DNA from: Actinoplanes oblitus
GTDB taxonomy: Bacteria; Actinomycetota; Actinomycetes; Mycobacteriales; Micromonosporaceae
Direction: 5' to 3'
Assembly (NCBI RefSeq): GCF_030252345.1
Contig: NZ_CP126980.1
Coordinates: forward strand, 2,743,501-2,807,500
Length of the DNA stretch: 64,000 bases
The notes below the pieces were generated by a model, which searched no databases, was not told the DNA's origin, and saw only the letters and a list, made by a program, of their open reading frames with translations. Below, piece after piece: positions 35,897-44,185 of this stretch; positions within the stretch are counted from its first letter, which is position 1, and each line of letters starts with the position of its first letter. The position numbers and the translations under genes were made by a program.

Positions 35897-36762
35897 AGCT
35901 TCTCTCCGCCCACGCCGGGAACTGGACCGGCGACGGCACCGGCGTCACCGTCATCCTGCCGCCACCGGGCACCGTCGGTTCCGGCGAGGTTCGCGGCGGC
36001 GCCCCGGCCACCCGGGAGTTCGACCTGCTCCACCCGTCCCGGACGGTCGGCCGGGTGGACGCGGTGGTGCTCTCCGGCGGTTCCGCGTTCGGCCTGGCCG
36101 CCGCCGACGGCGTGATGGCCGTGCTCCGCGAGCGCGGCCTGGGCTACCCGACCCCGCTCGGGCCGGTCCCGATCGTCGTCGGCATGTCCATCTTCGACGG
36201 TTCGGTCGCCACCGAGCCGCCCGGTGCCGCGGCCGGCCGGCACGCCGCGCTGGCCGCCCTGGCCGGCACGGAGTTCGGCCTCGGCCGGGCCGGCGCCGGC
36301 GCCGGCGCGACCACCGGCAAGTGGCGCGGCCGCCTCGACCCGGGCGGCCTGGGCCGCGCCGACGGGCACGCCGGCCCGGCCCGGGTGACCGTCCTGGCCG
36401 TGGTCAACGCCTGGGGCGACGTCCTGACCCCGGCCGGCGAGCCGGTCTTCGGCGGCGACGAGACCTACCGGCCGGCCGCGCCGTTCGGCCGGGACAACAC
36501 CACGATCGCCGTGGTCCTCACCGACGCCGCGCTCGGCAAGGCGGACTGTCACCTGCTCGCGCAGAGCGGGCACACCGGGTTCGCCCGGGCCCTGCACCCG
36601 GCGCACTCGCGCTACGACGGCGACGCCGTGGTGGCCCTGGCCACCGGCGAGGTCACCGAGGGCGTCGACCTGGATCTGCTGCGCGCGGTCACCGCCGAGG
36701 TGATGGCCTCGGCGATCCGCGCCGCCGTCACCCCCGGTCCGGGGGCGGACGGCCACCCCTGA
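35893..36762 (+). CDS. P1 family peptidase (DmpA-like, Ntn-hydrolase)
   Basis: 289 residues of the DmpA/L-aminopeptidase-D-esterase family, which mature by self-cleavage to form an N-terminal nucleophile. Seen are the VVLSGGSAFGLAAADGVM helix, the GAGATTGKW motif and the candidate cleavage/nucleophile segment FGRDNTTIAVVLTDA. In typical members the nucleophile is the Ser or Thr after Asn in this position, so one of the Thr residues here is proposed. A cytoplasmic enzyme acting on small peptides or N-terminal residues. Probably translated from a leaderless mRNA. Confidence 0.85.
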   Translation: MQLLSAHAGNWTGDGTGVTVILPPPGTVGSGEVRGGAPATREFDLLHPSRTVGRVDAVVLSGGSAFGLAAADGVMAVLRERGLGYPTPLGPVPIVVGMSIFDGSVATEPPGAAAGRHAALAALAGTEFGLGRAGAGAGATTGKWRGRLDPGGLGRADGHAGPARVTVLAVVNAWGDVLTPAGEPVFGGDETYRPAAPFGRDNTTIAVVLTDAALGKADCHLLAQSGHTGFARALHPAHSRYDGDAVVALATGEVTEGVDLDLLRAVTAEVMASAIRAAVTPGPGADGHP

Positions 36763-36795
36763 GGATCATCCGGATCGTGCTGGTGTTATCACTGT

Positions 36796-37806
36796 GTGAT
36801 GCTGGTTGACTTCAGCGCGCCCGTCGCCGCGTCCCCCGCCGAGGCGGAAGCCGCCGCCGTGTCGGCGGAACAGGTCGGTTACGACGGCTTCGCCGCGGCC
36901 GAGACCAAGCACGACGTCTTCACCACGCTCGCCCTGGTCGCCCGGGCCACCGAGCGGATCTCGCTGCAGTCCGGCATCGCGGTGGCGTTCGCCCGCAACC
37001 CGATGACCGTGGCGGTGCTCGCCAACGACCTGCGGCTGATCTCCGAGGGCCGGTTCCGGCTCGGCCTCGGCTCGCAGGTCAAGCCGCACATCGAGCGCCG
37101 GTTCGCGATGCCGTGGAGCCGGCCGGCGGCGCGGATGGAGGAGTTCGTCGCCGCGCTCCGGGCCATCTGGCACGCCTGGGCCACCGGCGAGCGGCTGGCG
37201 TTCCGTGGCGAGTTCTACAAGCACACCCTGATGACCGAGTTCTTCGATCCGGGGCCGAACCCGCACGGCAACCCGCCGGTGGAGCTGGCCGCGGTGGGGG
37301 AGCGGATGACGGCGGTGGCCGGCCGGGTCGCCGACGGCCTGCTGGTGCACCCGTTGACCAGCGTCACCTACCTGACCGAGCGGATCGTGCCCGGCCTGCG
37401 CGAGGCCCGCGGCGGTGACCTCGACGACTTCACCCTGGGCCTGAGCGCCATGGTGGTGCTCGGCGCCGACGACAAGCAGCGGGCCAGGGCCGAGCGGGCG
37501 GTGCGTGGCCAGATCGCGTTCTACGCCTCCACCCCGGCGTACCGCGCGGTGCTCGACCTGCACGGCTGGGGCGAGCTGGCCGACCGGCTCAACGTGATGT
37601 CGCGCCGGCAGGACTGGGCGGCGATGGCCGCCGAGATCCCCGACGACGTGCTCGACACGTTCGCCGTCGCGGGCGACCCGGCCACCGTCGCGGCCGGTCT
37701 GCGGGCCCGCTTCGGTACGACCATCGACCGCATCTCGCTGTACACCCCGTACGAGGCGGACCGCTACCAGCTGGCAGCGGTCCGCAGCGCCTTGCGTACC
37801 GGCTAG
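36796..37806 (+). CDS. LLM class F420-dependent oxidoreductase (TIGR03617-like)
   Basis: 336 residues of the luciferase-like fold: VAASPAEAEAAAVSAEQVGYDG, RFRLGLGSQVKPHIERRFAM and GRVADGLLVHPLTS are characteristic of the group that includes F420-dependent reductases. GTG (36796) and ATG (36799) are alternative starts. ATCAC-TGT-GTGAT (36788-36800) forms a small palindrome over the start. The stop codon overlaps that of the convergent DUF427 gene in the four bases CTAG. Substrate unknown. Confidence 0.83.
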   Translation: MMLVDFSAPVAASPAEAEAAAVSAEQVGYDGFAAAETKHDVFTTLALVARATERISLQSGIAVAFARNPMTVAVLANDLRLISEGRFRLGLGSQVKPHIERRFAMPWSRPAARMEEFVAALRAIWHAWATGERLAFRGEFYKHTLMTEFFDPGPNPHGNPPVELAAVGERMTAVAGRVADGLLVHPLTSVTYLTERIVPGLREARGGDLDDFTLGLSAMVVLGADDKQRARAERAVRGQIAFYASTPAYRAVLDLHGWGELADRLNVMSRRQDWAAMAAEIPDDVLDTFAVAGDPATVAAGLRARFGTTIDRISLYTPYEADRYQLAAVRSALRTG

Positions 37807-38177
37807 CCGATCTTGATCTCGTCGACCCGGTCCGGATAGAACGCGACGTGGTCCTTGATCTGCGCGACCGCGTCGTAGGGTGCCTGATATTCCCAGATCG
37901 CGTCGACGGACCGCTCGCCGCCGGCCGTGATCGAGTAGTAGCTGGCCTCGCCCTTGTACGGGCAGTAGGTCCGCGTGCCGGTGCGCTCCAGCAGCGTCTG
38001 GTCGACGTCGGCGAGCGGCACGTACTGCACCGCCGGGTACGTCGCCTCGCGCAGGCTCAGCGCGTCCCCGGTGTCCGCCACCACCTTGCCGGCGACGGTC
38101 ACCACGACCCGTTTCCCGGTCGGGGTGATGGTGATCGGGTGGTCGGGACCGGGCTGTTTCCTCGGCCGGTCTGTCAT
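37803..38177 (-). CDS. DUF427 domain protein
   Basis: A 124-residue single-domain DUF427 protein with a beta-tent fold, recognised from REATYPAVQYVP, the TYCPYKGEASYYS motif and IWEYQAPYDAVAQIKDHVAFY. The conserved Cys in TYCPYKG is kept. GGAGGGG is placed well before the ATG. Function of the family is not established. It overlaps the convergent LLM gene by four bases and shares a 50-bp gap with the divergent ybaK gene. Confidence 0.88.
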   Translation of the reverse strand: MTDRPRKQPGPDHPITITPTGKRVVVTVAGKVVADTGDALSLREATYPAVQYVPLADVDQTLLERTGTRTYCPYKGEASYYSITAGGERSVDAIWEYQAPYDAVAQIKDHVAFYPDRVDEIKIG

Positions 38178-38227
38178 CGAAGATCCCCTCCTGCCTTGGA
38201 CGCTTACGAAACTACTACGGTGATCCG

Positions 38228-38701
38228 GTGACCACCGCCGCGATCGCCGCCGTGACCGAGTCCGGGATCAGCCACGAGGTGGTCCGGCACGGCCCGGTCG
38301 GCAGCGTCGCCGAGGCCGCCGCCACCCAGGGCGTCGAACTCCGCGACCTGGTGAAGACCCTGGTCGTCCGCCGCGGCCCGGACGACTACCTGTTCGTCCT
38401 GGTGCCCGGCGACCGGTCGATCTCCTGGCCCAAGCTGCGCGCCCTGCTCGGCGTCAGCCGCCTGTCGATGCCGGACGCGGACACCGCCCGGGCGGCCACC
38501 GGGTACGAACGCGGCACCATCACCCCGTTCGGCGCGACGACCGCCTGGCCGGTCATCGCCGACGCGAGCGTCGAGGGCCGGACGATCAGCCTCGGCGCGG
38601 GGGAGCGGGGCGTGGCCCTGCGGGTCCCGGCCGATGCCGCGGTCGCGGCGCTGGGCGGCACCTTCGCCGACGTCACCGAGCGGGCCGTTCTCGCCCGGTG
38701 A
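38228..38701 (+). CDS. YbaK/EbsC family aminoacyl-tRNA deacylase
   Basis: 157 residues of the YbaK/INS superfamily, which hydrolyses mischarged aminoacyl-tRNA (for example Cys-tRNA-Pro). Seen are the lysine in DLVKTLVVRR, the GDRSISWPKLRALLG strand-helix and the YERGTITPFG loop. The GTG start is six bases after TACGGT (38216-38221), the spacing expected for a leaderless transcript. Ends just before a repeat-rich gap. Confidence 0.85.
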   Translation: MTTAAIAAVTESGISHEVVRHGPVGSVAEAAATQGVELRDLVKTLVVRRGPDDYLFVLVPGDRSISWPKLRALLGVSRLSMPDADTARAATGYERGTITPFGATTAWPVIADASVEGRTISLGAGERGVALRVPADAAVAALGGTFADVTERAVLAR

Positions 38702-38751
38702 CCCTCCGTCCTGGGTTTCCTTCGGACATCGGCCGCCGGTCACGGCCCGCT

Positions 38752-38998
38752 CGCGCCACGGGGTTCGTGGTCGCCGTTTGCGGTCCGTGGTCGGTTGTTG
38801 CCTGCGCGCGCTACGGGGTTCGTGGTCGCCGTTTGCGGTCCGCGGTTGGTCGCGGCTTGCTCGCGCTATGGGGTTCGTGGTCACTGTTGCGGCCGCCGCG
38901 TGCGGTCCGCGGTCGGTCGCGGCCTGGCCGCCAGGCCACGGGGTTCCTGGTCACCGTCCCGGCCGCCGGTCGCCGTCCGCGGATGGCCGGGTCAGATC
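38752..38998. repeat. Degenerate tandem repeat, about 55 bp, four copies
   Basis: Copies begin with GGGGTTC at 38760, 38815, 38870 and 38940 (steps of 55, 55 and 70). Each contains a short hairpin of the type CCACG-GGGTT-CGTGG and then GTCGCCGTTTGCGGTCC or variants. They lie directly after ybaK and before array B. They are unrelated in sequence to the 53-nt palindromic unit. Confidence 0.7.
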
Positions 38999-39092
38999 CG
39001 GTGTGCGATGGGTTGCGGTCCGCGATCCGCTTCCTGTCCGCCCTCCGACATTCCCGGTACGCCCCGCGCTCCGGCACCGCCCCGCCTCGACC

Positions 39093-39397
39093 GGCTGGTT
39101 GTGGTGGTGGTGTCCGGGGCTGGGATAGGGCCGTGAGTGCCAGCCGGTGGTGCTGGGCTGGTTGTGGTGGTGGTGTCCGGGGCCGGGATAGGGCCGTGAG
39201 TGCCAGCCGGTGGTGCTGGGCTGGTTGTAGTGGTGGTGTCCGGGGCCGGGATAGGGCCGTGAGTGCCAGCCGGTGGTGCCGGGCTGGTTGTGGTGGTGGT
39301 GTCGGAGCCCGGGATAGGGCCGTGGGTGCCAGCCGGTGGTGCTGGGCTGGTTGTGGTGGTGGTGTCCGGGCCCGGGACAGGGCCACCAGGACCAGCC
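39093..39397. repeat. Array B: five 53-nt palindromic units, 63-bp period
   Basis: Units at 39093-39145, 39156-39208, 39219-39271, 39282-39334 and 39345-39397, each bounded by GGCTGG and CCAGCC with 10-nt linkers (GGTGGTGCTG or close). The first four are nearly identical. The last differs inside and forms TGTCC-GGGCCC-GGGACA. The array lies between the convergent ends of ybaK and the NmrA-type gene. 39398-39488 shows no further structure. Confidence 0.9.
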
Positions 39398-39488
39398 CGG
39401 GTCTCGGCTGCGGCGGGTCCCTGGCCGGCCGGGAGAGCGTCCCCGCCGGGCAAGCCGGGACCCGATCGCGCGGCGTGACCGGCCGGTG

Positions 39489-40352
39489 TCAGGCCTTGAG
39501 GGCGTCGGCGACCGCGTCCGCGAGCGGCGTCGTCGGGCGGCCGATCAGGTCGCGCAGGTCGCTGCCCGGGTTGTCCAGGACACCGTTGTCGCGCACGTGC
39601 ACGTCGGTGTCGGCCAGGATGGCGGCGAAGCCCTGCGGCACGCCGGCCCCACTGAGGATCTCGACGAGCTGCTCCGCCGGCACGTCGGTGTAGCCGATCT
39701 CGGTGCCTAGCTGCCGGCTCACCTCGGCCGCCAGCTCCGCCATCGTGAACGGGGAGTCGCCGCCCAGCTCGTACACCGGCTTGGGGGTGGCGGCGGTCAG
39801 CACCGCGGCGGCCGCTTCGGCGTAGTCCTGCCGGGCCGCCGCGGCGATGCGCCCGTCACCGGCGCTGCCGAGGAACGCACCGGTCGCCCGTACGGTAGGC
39901 AGTTGCGCGGTGTAGTTCTCGAAGTACCACCCGTTGCGCAGGAACGAGTGGGCCAGCCCGGACGCGGCGAGGGCCTCCTCGGTCGCCTTGTGGTCGGCGG
40001 CCAGCAGGATCGGGGTGGTGTCGGCGCGCAGCACGCTGGTGTACGCCACGAAGCCGACGCCGGCCGCCTTGGCCGCCTCGATCGCCGCGACGTGCTGCTC
40101 CACCCGGTTGCCGACCGCGTTGGTGGAGACCAGCAGCAGCCGGTCGACACCGGCGAACGCGGTGGCCAGGCTCTCCGGCCGGTCGAAGTCGGCCTCGCGC
40201 ACCTGCACGCCGCGGGCGAGCAGGCCGGCCGCCTTCGCCGGGGTGCGCACCGCGGCGACGATCGAGCCCGGCTCGACGCCCCGGCTGATCAGGGCCTCGA
40301 CGACGAGACGGCCGAGGTGCCCGGTGGCGCCGGTGACAGCGATGGTGGTCAT
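39489..40352 (-). CDS. NmrA-like NAD(P)-binding quinone oxidoreductase (QorB/YtfG-like)
   Basis: 287 residues with the Rossmann motif VTGATGHLGRLVVEAL at the N-terminus and the atypical-SDR body of the NmrA/QorB group (VGFVAYTSVLRADTTP, then NGWYFENYT). Likely an NAD(P)H:quinone reductase. AGGAG lies six bases before the ATG. It is divergent from an HxlR regulator, the same arrangement as ytfG-ytfH of E. coli, which supports a redox- or electrophile-responsive role. Confidence 0.88.
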   Translation of the reverse strand: MTTIAVTGATGHLGRLVVEALISRGVEPGSIVAAVRTPAKAAGLLARGVQVREADFDRPESLATAFAGVDRLLLVSTNAVGNRVEQHVAAIEAAKAAGVGFVAYTSVLRADTTPILLAADHKATEEALAASGLAHSFLRNGWYFENYTAQLPTVRATGAFLGSAGDGRIAAAARQDYAEAAAAVLTAATPKPVYELGGDSPFTMAELAAEVSRQLGTEIGYTDVPAEQLVEILSGAGVPQGFAAILADTDVHVRDNGVLDNPGSDLRDLIGRPTTPLADAVADALKA

Positions 40353-40378
40353 GGCGAACTCCTAGAGGTTCGTTGGTG

Positions 40379-40417
40379 AGTGCTGCATCAGAGAATGCAC
40401 TAACTTTTCGAAAGTGC
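40379..40417. promoter_or_regulatory. Operator candidates in the NmrA-HxlR divergent gap
   Basis: AGTGC (40379-40383), GCACT (40397-40401) and AGTGC (40413-40417) make two overlapping inverted repeats. The second surrounds TTTCGAAA (40406-40413). The segment is AT-rich for this genome. HxlR proteins bind such dyads as dimers. Confidence 0.55.
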
Positions 40418-40444
40418 CAACCCTGGGGAGGTACTCTGTGACGC

Positions 40445-40828
40445 ATGACTGATCCCGCCGACGAGCTGATCCCCAGCGTCTTCGCCCGGGACTGCACCTC
40501 CCGGCACGTGATGGCGGACGTCACCGGCAAGTGGGGCGGTCTCGCGCTGGCCGCGCTGCACGACGGCAGCTACCGGTTCAACGCGCTGCGCCGGCGCGTC
40601 GACGGCGTCAGCGAGAAGATGCTGGCCCAGACCCTGCAGGCGCTGGAGCGGGACGGTCTGGTGGTGCGCGAGGTGCAGGCCGCCATCCCACCCCGGGTGG
40701 AGTACAGCCTGACCCCGCTCGGCACCCGGGTGGCCGGCAAGCTCAAGGAGCTGATCGATCTGCTGGAGAGTGAGATCGGTCAAGTTCGGGTCGCGCAGGC
40801 GGCGTACGACGATAGGTTCCACCCGTGA
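40445..40828 (+). CDS. HxlR family transcriptional regulator
   Basis: 127-residue winged-helix regulator: an N-terminal Cys in ARDCTSRHVM, a feature of redox-sensing HxlR members such as YodB and QorR, then FNALRRRVDGVSEKMLAQTL (recognition region) and a wing ending VEYSLTPLG. TACTCT (40432-40437) lies seven bases before the ATG, so the message may be leaderless. It probably represses the divergent oxidoreductase and itself. Its stop overlaps the next GTG start. Confidence 0.9.
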   Translation: MTDPADELIPSVFARDCTSRHVMADVTGKWGGLALAALHDGSYRFNALRRRVDGVSEKMLAQTLQALERDGLVVREVQAAIPPRVEYSLTPLGTRVAGKLKELIDLLESEIGQVRVAQAAYDDRFHP

Positions 40829-41169
40829 GCGCGTCGATTCAGCCCGATGTCCCGCCGTCCGGCACCGGTTGCGTGGAGTGTCTGGAATCCGGCGGCTGGT
40901 GGGTCCACCTGCGGCGGTGTGCGCAGTGCGGGCACGTCGGCTGCTGTGACACCTCCCCGGCGCAGCACGCCACCGCGCACTTCCGCGAGTCCGGTCACCC
41001 GGTGATCCAGTCCTTCGAGCCGGGCGAGGACTGGTTCTGGGACTACACCACCGAGGCGGCGCTGGCCGGCCCCGAGCTGGCCGCCCCGACGAGCCGCCCG
41101 GCCGACCAGCCCACCCCCGGCCCGGCCGGCGCGGTCCCCGCCGACTGGCGCTTCAAAATCAACAGATAA
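40825..41169 (+). CDS. UBP-type zinc finger protein
   Basis: 114 residues with a complete ZnF-UBP domain: ligands in GCVECLESGG, RRCAQCGHVGCCD, then HATAHFRESGHPV. The C-terminal third is Pro/Ala-rich and probably disordered. Bacterial members often sit beside redox or NADPH-oxidoreductase genes. Here it is translationally coupled (GTGA overlap) to the HxlR regulator. Function not established. Confidence 0.85.
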   Translation: MSASIQPDVPPSGTGCVECLESGGWWVHLRRCAQCGHVGCCDTSPAQHATAHFRESGHPVIQSFEPGEDWFWDYTTEAALAGPELAAPTSRPADQPTPGPAGAVPADWRFKINR

Positions 41170-41180
41170 ACGCCAACCGC

Positions 41181-41191
41181 TTTCCGGTACG
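41181..41191. repeat. TTTCCGGTACG motif, copy downstream of the zinc finger gene
   Basis: An exact copy of the 11-base core found in the dispersed element, 12 bp after the stop codon. The second block is not kept. The rest of the 199-bp gap (to 41368) has no clear promoter consensus. Confidence 0.4.
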
Positions 41192-41368
41192 CGGTCAGCC
41201 CGTTCCGCCGGGCGGCCCCGGCCGTCACGAGCAGCCGGGCGGTAAAGATCTGACACAAGCGGGCGCAACCAGAAAGAAACCCGGCAAACCGCCCACGCTT
41301 CCGCACCTCCCTCAGTTGACGAAGGTCACCGCCGAATTGGTGGTCAGTCAGCCAACAGTGGGGGGAAG

Positions 41369-42928
41369 ATGCTCGGCCTCGAGAACATCGGCACAGCCAA
41401 GCGGCTGGGCGTCATCGTCGCCACCGGAGCGGTAGCGCTCGGCGGGATGGCGACCATCACGCTCGTCGGCCAGGAGCGCCTGGCGGACAAGAGCCTGCGG
41501 GTCAGCGAGTTGCAGTGCGGTCAGGCCGCCCTCAACCACCTGAACAACCGGCAGAGCGAGCTGAAGGTGGACGCCTACCGGGCCGCCCTCGGCCACGACG
41601 TCCTGCAGGATGTCAAGGACGACGTGCAGTCGTCGGTCGAGGCCGCCGACGCGGTGCACTCCTGCGGCCTGCCGGCCGCGATCACCGACCAGTTCAAGAG
41701 CTACGCCCCGGACTTCGAGGACTTCAACAAGTTCATCTCGGACTTCGTGGCCGCCGGTGTGGCCGACCCGAAATCGGTGGTCGACAAGACCGATGACATC
41801 GGCCCGGCGAACGACAAGACCGACGACGAGCTGGACACCCTCACCGAGATGGTGGAGAAGCAGGTCGCCGAGCAGAAGGCCGCGATGGCCGACACGGTGA
41901 CGTCGACCCGCTGGACCTCGATCGTGGTGGCAGCGCTCGGCCTGATCCTGCTGATCGGCATGGCGGTTCCGATGGTCCGTTCGATCCTCGGCCCGATCCG
42001 GCGGATCGGCAAGGTGATCGACGCCCTGGACCAGGGTGACCTCACCGAGCGCAGCAACATCACCACCACCGACGAACTGGGCACCATGGCGCAGAGCCTG
42101 GACCGCACCCTCGACAAGCTGCGCCAGTCGATGGTCACCATCGCCAAGGACTCGGACGCCCTGGCAACCGCCTCCACCCAGCTGGCCGCCGTCTCCGGGG
42201 AGATCGCCGCGGCCGTCGACAACACCGACCGGCAGAGCAGCTCGGCCGCCACCGCGGCGGACGAGATCTCGCGCAACGTGCAGAGCGTCGCGGCCGGCTC
42301 CGAGGAGATGGGCCTGTCGATCCGGGAGATCTCCCGCAACGCGGCGGACGCCGCCCAGGTCGCCTCGGTCGCCGTGGCCGAGGCCGCGATGGCCACCGAG
42401 ACCATCCGCAAGCTCGGCGAGTCGTCCGCCGAGATCGGCAACGTGATCAAGCTGATCACCAGCATCGCCGAGCAGACCAACCTGCTCGCCCTGAACGCCA
42501 CCATCGAGGCGGCCCGGGCCGGCGACGCCGGCAAGGGCTTCGCCGTGGTCGCCAGCGAGGTCAAGGACCTGGCCCAGGAGACCGCCCGCGCCACCGAGGA
42601 CATCGGCGCCCGGGTCACCGCCATCCAGCAGGACACCAGCGGCGCGGTCGACGTGATCAACCGGATCTCCGACGTGATCGCGCAGATCAACGACTTCCAG
42701 ACCACCATCGCCTCGGCGGTCGAGGAGCAGACCGCCACCACCGGCGAGATGAGCCGCAGCATCGGCGAGGTGGCCGCCGGATCCGGCCGGATCGCCGCGA
42801 ACATCAACGACGTCTCGTCGGCCAGCCAGGCCACCGTCAGCGGCGTCAACCAAACCCGTCAGGCGAGCGAGGAGGTCTCCCGGACCGCCGAGGAGCTGCG
42901 CGCACTGGTGGCCGGCTTCACGTTCTGA
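41369..42928 (+). CDS. Methyl-accepting chemotaxis protein
   Basis: 519 residues. TM1 is near residues 9-30 ([21 protein letters not shown]), followed by a helical periplasmic domain with a Cys (DAVHSCGLP), TM2 ([20 protein letters not shown], about 189-208), a HAMP domain, and a signalling domain whose hairpin tip reads [18 protein letters not shown]...[10 protein letters not shown]. No NWETF-like CheR-tethering pentapeptide is present. GGGGGGAAG precedes the ATG directly. No che genes are adjacent, so it must work with a chemotaxis array encoded elsewhere. This fits a genus with motile zoospores. Confidence 0.92.
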   Translation: MLGLENIGTAKRLGVIVATGAVALGGMATITLVGQERLADKSLRVSELQCGQAALNHLNNRQSELKVDAYRAALGHDVLQDVKDDVQSSVEAADAVHSCGLPAAITDQFKSYAPDFEDFNKFISDFVAAGVADPKSVVDKTDDIGPANDKTDDELDTLTEMVEKQVAEQKAAMADTVTSTRWTSIVVAALGLILLIGMAVPMVRSILGPIRRIGKVIDALDQGDLTERSNITTTDELGTMAQSLDRTLDKLRQSMVTIAKDSDALATASTQLAAVSGEIAAAVDNTDRQSSSAATAADEISRNVQSVAAGSEEMGLSIREISRNAADAAQVASVAVAEAAMATETIRKLGESSAEIGNVIKLITSIAEQTNLLALNATIEAARAGDAGKGFAVVASEVKDLAQETARATEDIGARVTAIQQDTSGAVDVINRISDVIAQINDFQTTIASAVEEQTATTGEMSRSIGEVAAGSGRIAANINDVSSASQATVSGVNQTRQASEEVSRTAEELRALVAGFTF

Positions 42929-42950
42929 GCGGTACCGAGAAGGGCACGAC

Positions 42951-42981
42951 GAGGGCCGGTCGCCGAGCGCGACCGGCCCTC
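42951..42981 (+). terminator. Terminator after the chemoreceptor gene
   Basis: GAGGGCCGGTCG pairs perfectly with CGACCGGCCCTC around a 7-nt loop, followed by TTCTC. The 12-bp stem lies 22 bp past the stop. Confidence 0.8.
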
Positions 42982-43018
42982 TTCTCATGTCCGGGCCCAC
43001 GCTGCCGATGAAGCTCAC

Positions 43019-44056
43019 ATGCGTGTCGCGTCGGATCAGTCCCTGCTGACGCGCCGCCGGACCGTCGAGGCCTCCGCCCTGGTCAGCCGGGGACTCGGCT
43101 GGCTGTCCACGGTCGTCTACCTGGTGCAGCTCAAGGCCGCGGGGCCGGTGCCGGCGGCGTTGGAGCGCAGCCTGTGGGCCGGGATCGTCGCGATGGCGGC
43201 CGCCAACCTGCTCGCCTTCGCGGGCTGGCGCCGTCCCGGCAGCCGCTGGTACAGCGCGCAGAGCGCCGGTCAGGTGGCCCTCGACAGCGCGGTGATCGCC
43301 GGTCTGGTGGCCTTCTCCGACGGCTACACCGGGCAGGTGACCTGGCCGATCATGGCGGTTCCGGTGGTGGTCGCCGCCATCCGGCACCGGCTGGGCGGGG
43401 CGCTGACGGTGTGGGCGTTCACCTCGATCTGGTTCGGGCTGGTCGTCGCGATCTCACCGGGCCCGGCGCAACCGCGCGACGCGGTCTTCTCCGCCCTGAT
43501 CAACCTGTTGATCGCACTGGTCACCGGAACGCAGGCGACCGCGTTCGCCCGCCAGCTGGCCACCCTGCAGCAGGTGCGCAGCGAGCTGCAGCACCAGGCC
43601 ACCCACGACCCGCTGACCGGCCTGCCGAACCGGGCCCGGCTCGCCGAGCGAGCCGCGGCCTGCACCGGCCGGCTCGGCGTGCTGCTGCTCGACCTCAACG
43701 GGTTCAAGCAGGTCAACGACACCTACGGGCATGCGTCAGGTGACGAGCTGCTGCATCAGGTGGCGCTGCGGCTGAGCGCGATCATCGGCTCCGGCGACCT
43801 GGTCGGCCGGCTCGGCGGCGACGAGTTCCTGGTGCTGCTGCCGGACGCCGACCCGGAGCGGGCCGCGCGGGTGGCGGACCGGATCCGTGAGGTGATCCGG
43901 CGGCCGATCCAGATCGGCGACGGCCGCGAGGTGACCGTCGGGGTCAGCGTCGGCCTGGCGGTCCGCCCGGCCGACGGCACGGCCGCGCTGGACACGCTGA
44001 CCGCCGAGGCCGACGCCGCCATGTACCGCGAGAAGCACACCCGGCGGGCGGCATGA
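43019..44056 (+). CDS. Membrane-bound diguanylate cyclase (GGDEF)
   Basis: 345 residues. The N-terminal 170 residues hold about five membrane segments, followed by a short linker and a GGDEF domain with the intact active-site motif RLGGDEFLVLLPD, plus HDPLTGLPNRARL and ADAAMYREK. It should make cyclic di-GMP at the membrane. The RxxD inhibitory site that normally ends five residues before GGDEF is GSGD here, so product inhibition through that site is unlikely. It stands next to a chemoreceptor, suggesting a shared link to motility or attachment. No strong ribosome site was seen. Confidence 0.9.
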   Translation: MRVASDQSLLTRRRTVEASALVSRGLGWLSTVVYLVQLKAAGPVPAALERSLWAGIVAMAAANLLAFAGWRRPGSRWYSAQSAGQVALDSAVIAGLVAFSDGYTGQVTWPIMAVPVVVAAIRHRLGGALTVWAFTSIWFGLVVAISPGPAQPRDAVFSALINLLIALVTGTQATAFARQLATLQQVRSELQHQATHDPLTGLPNRARLAERAAACTGRLGVLLLDLNGFKQVNDTYGHASGDELLHQVALRLSAIIGSGDLVGRLGGDEFLVLLPDADPERAARVADRIREVIRRPIQIGDGREVTVGVSVGLAVRPADGTAALDTLTAEADAAMYREKHTRRAA

Positions 44057-44130
44057 TGCACCATCTGATGATCCGCCGTCGTGGCGCTACCTATCGCCCA
44101 CGCACGCGTTGATCCATCCGCGCGCTCAAG

Positions 44131-44174
44131 ACGCCGCCCAGCCGGGTCGGTCCGGCAAACGGTCCGGCTGGGCG
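44131..44174. terminator. Bidirectional terminator between convergent genes
   Basis: GCCGCCCAGCCGG (44131-44143) and CCGGCTGGGCGGC (44162-44174) form a 13-bp perfect stem with a loop that can pair further. It lies between the convergent cyclase and racemase genes, 12 bp past the racemase stop. Confidence 0.78.
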
Positions 44175-44185
44175 GCCCCGCGCCC

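Noticed and set aside
38811..39453. Frames through array B giving repetitive TTTTTSPAPPAGTHGP-type peptides
   Set aside because: Tandem DNA repeats with a period divisible by three keep frames open. No start signals, and the DNA-level palindrome is the conserved property.
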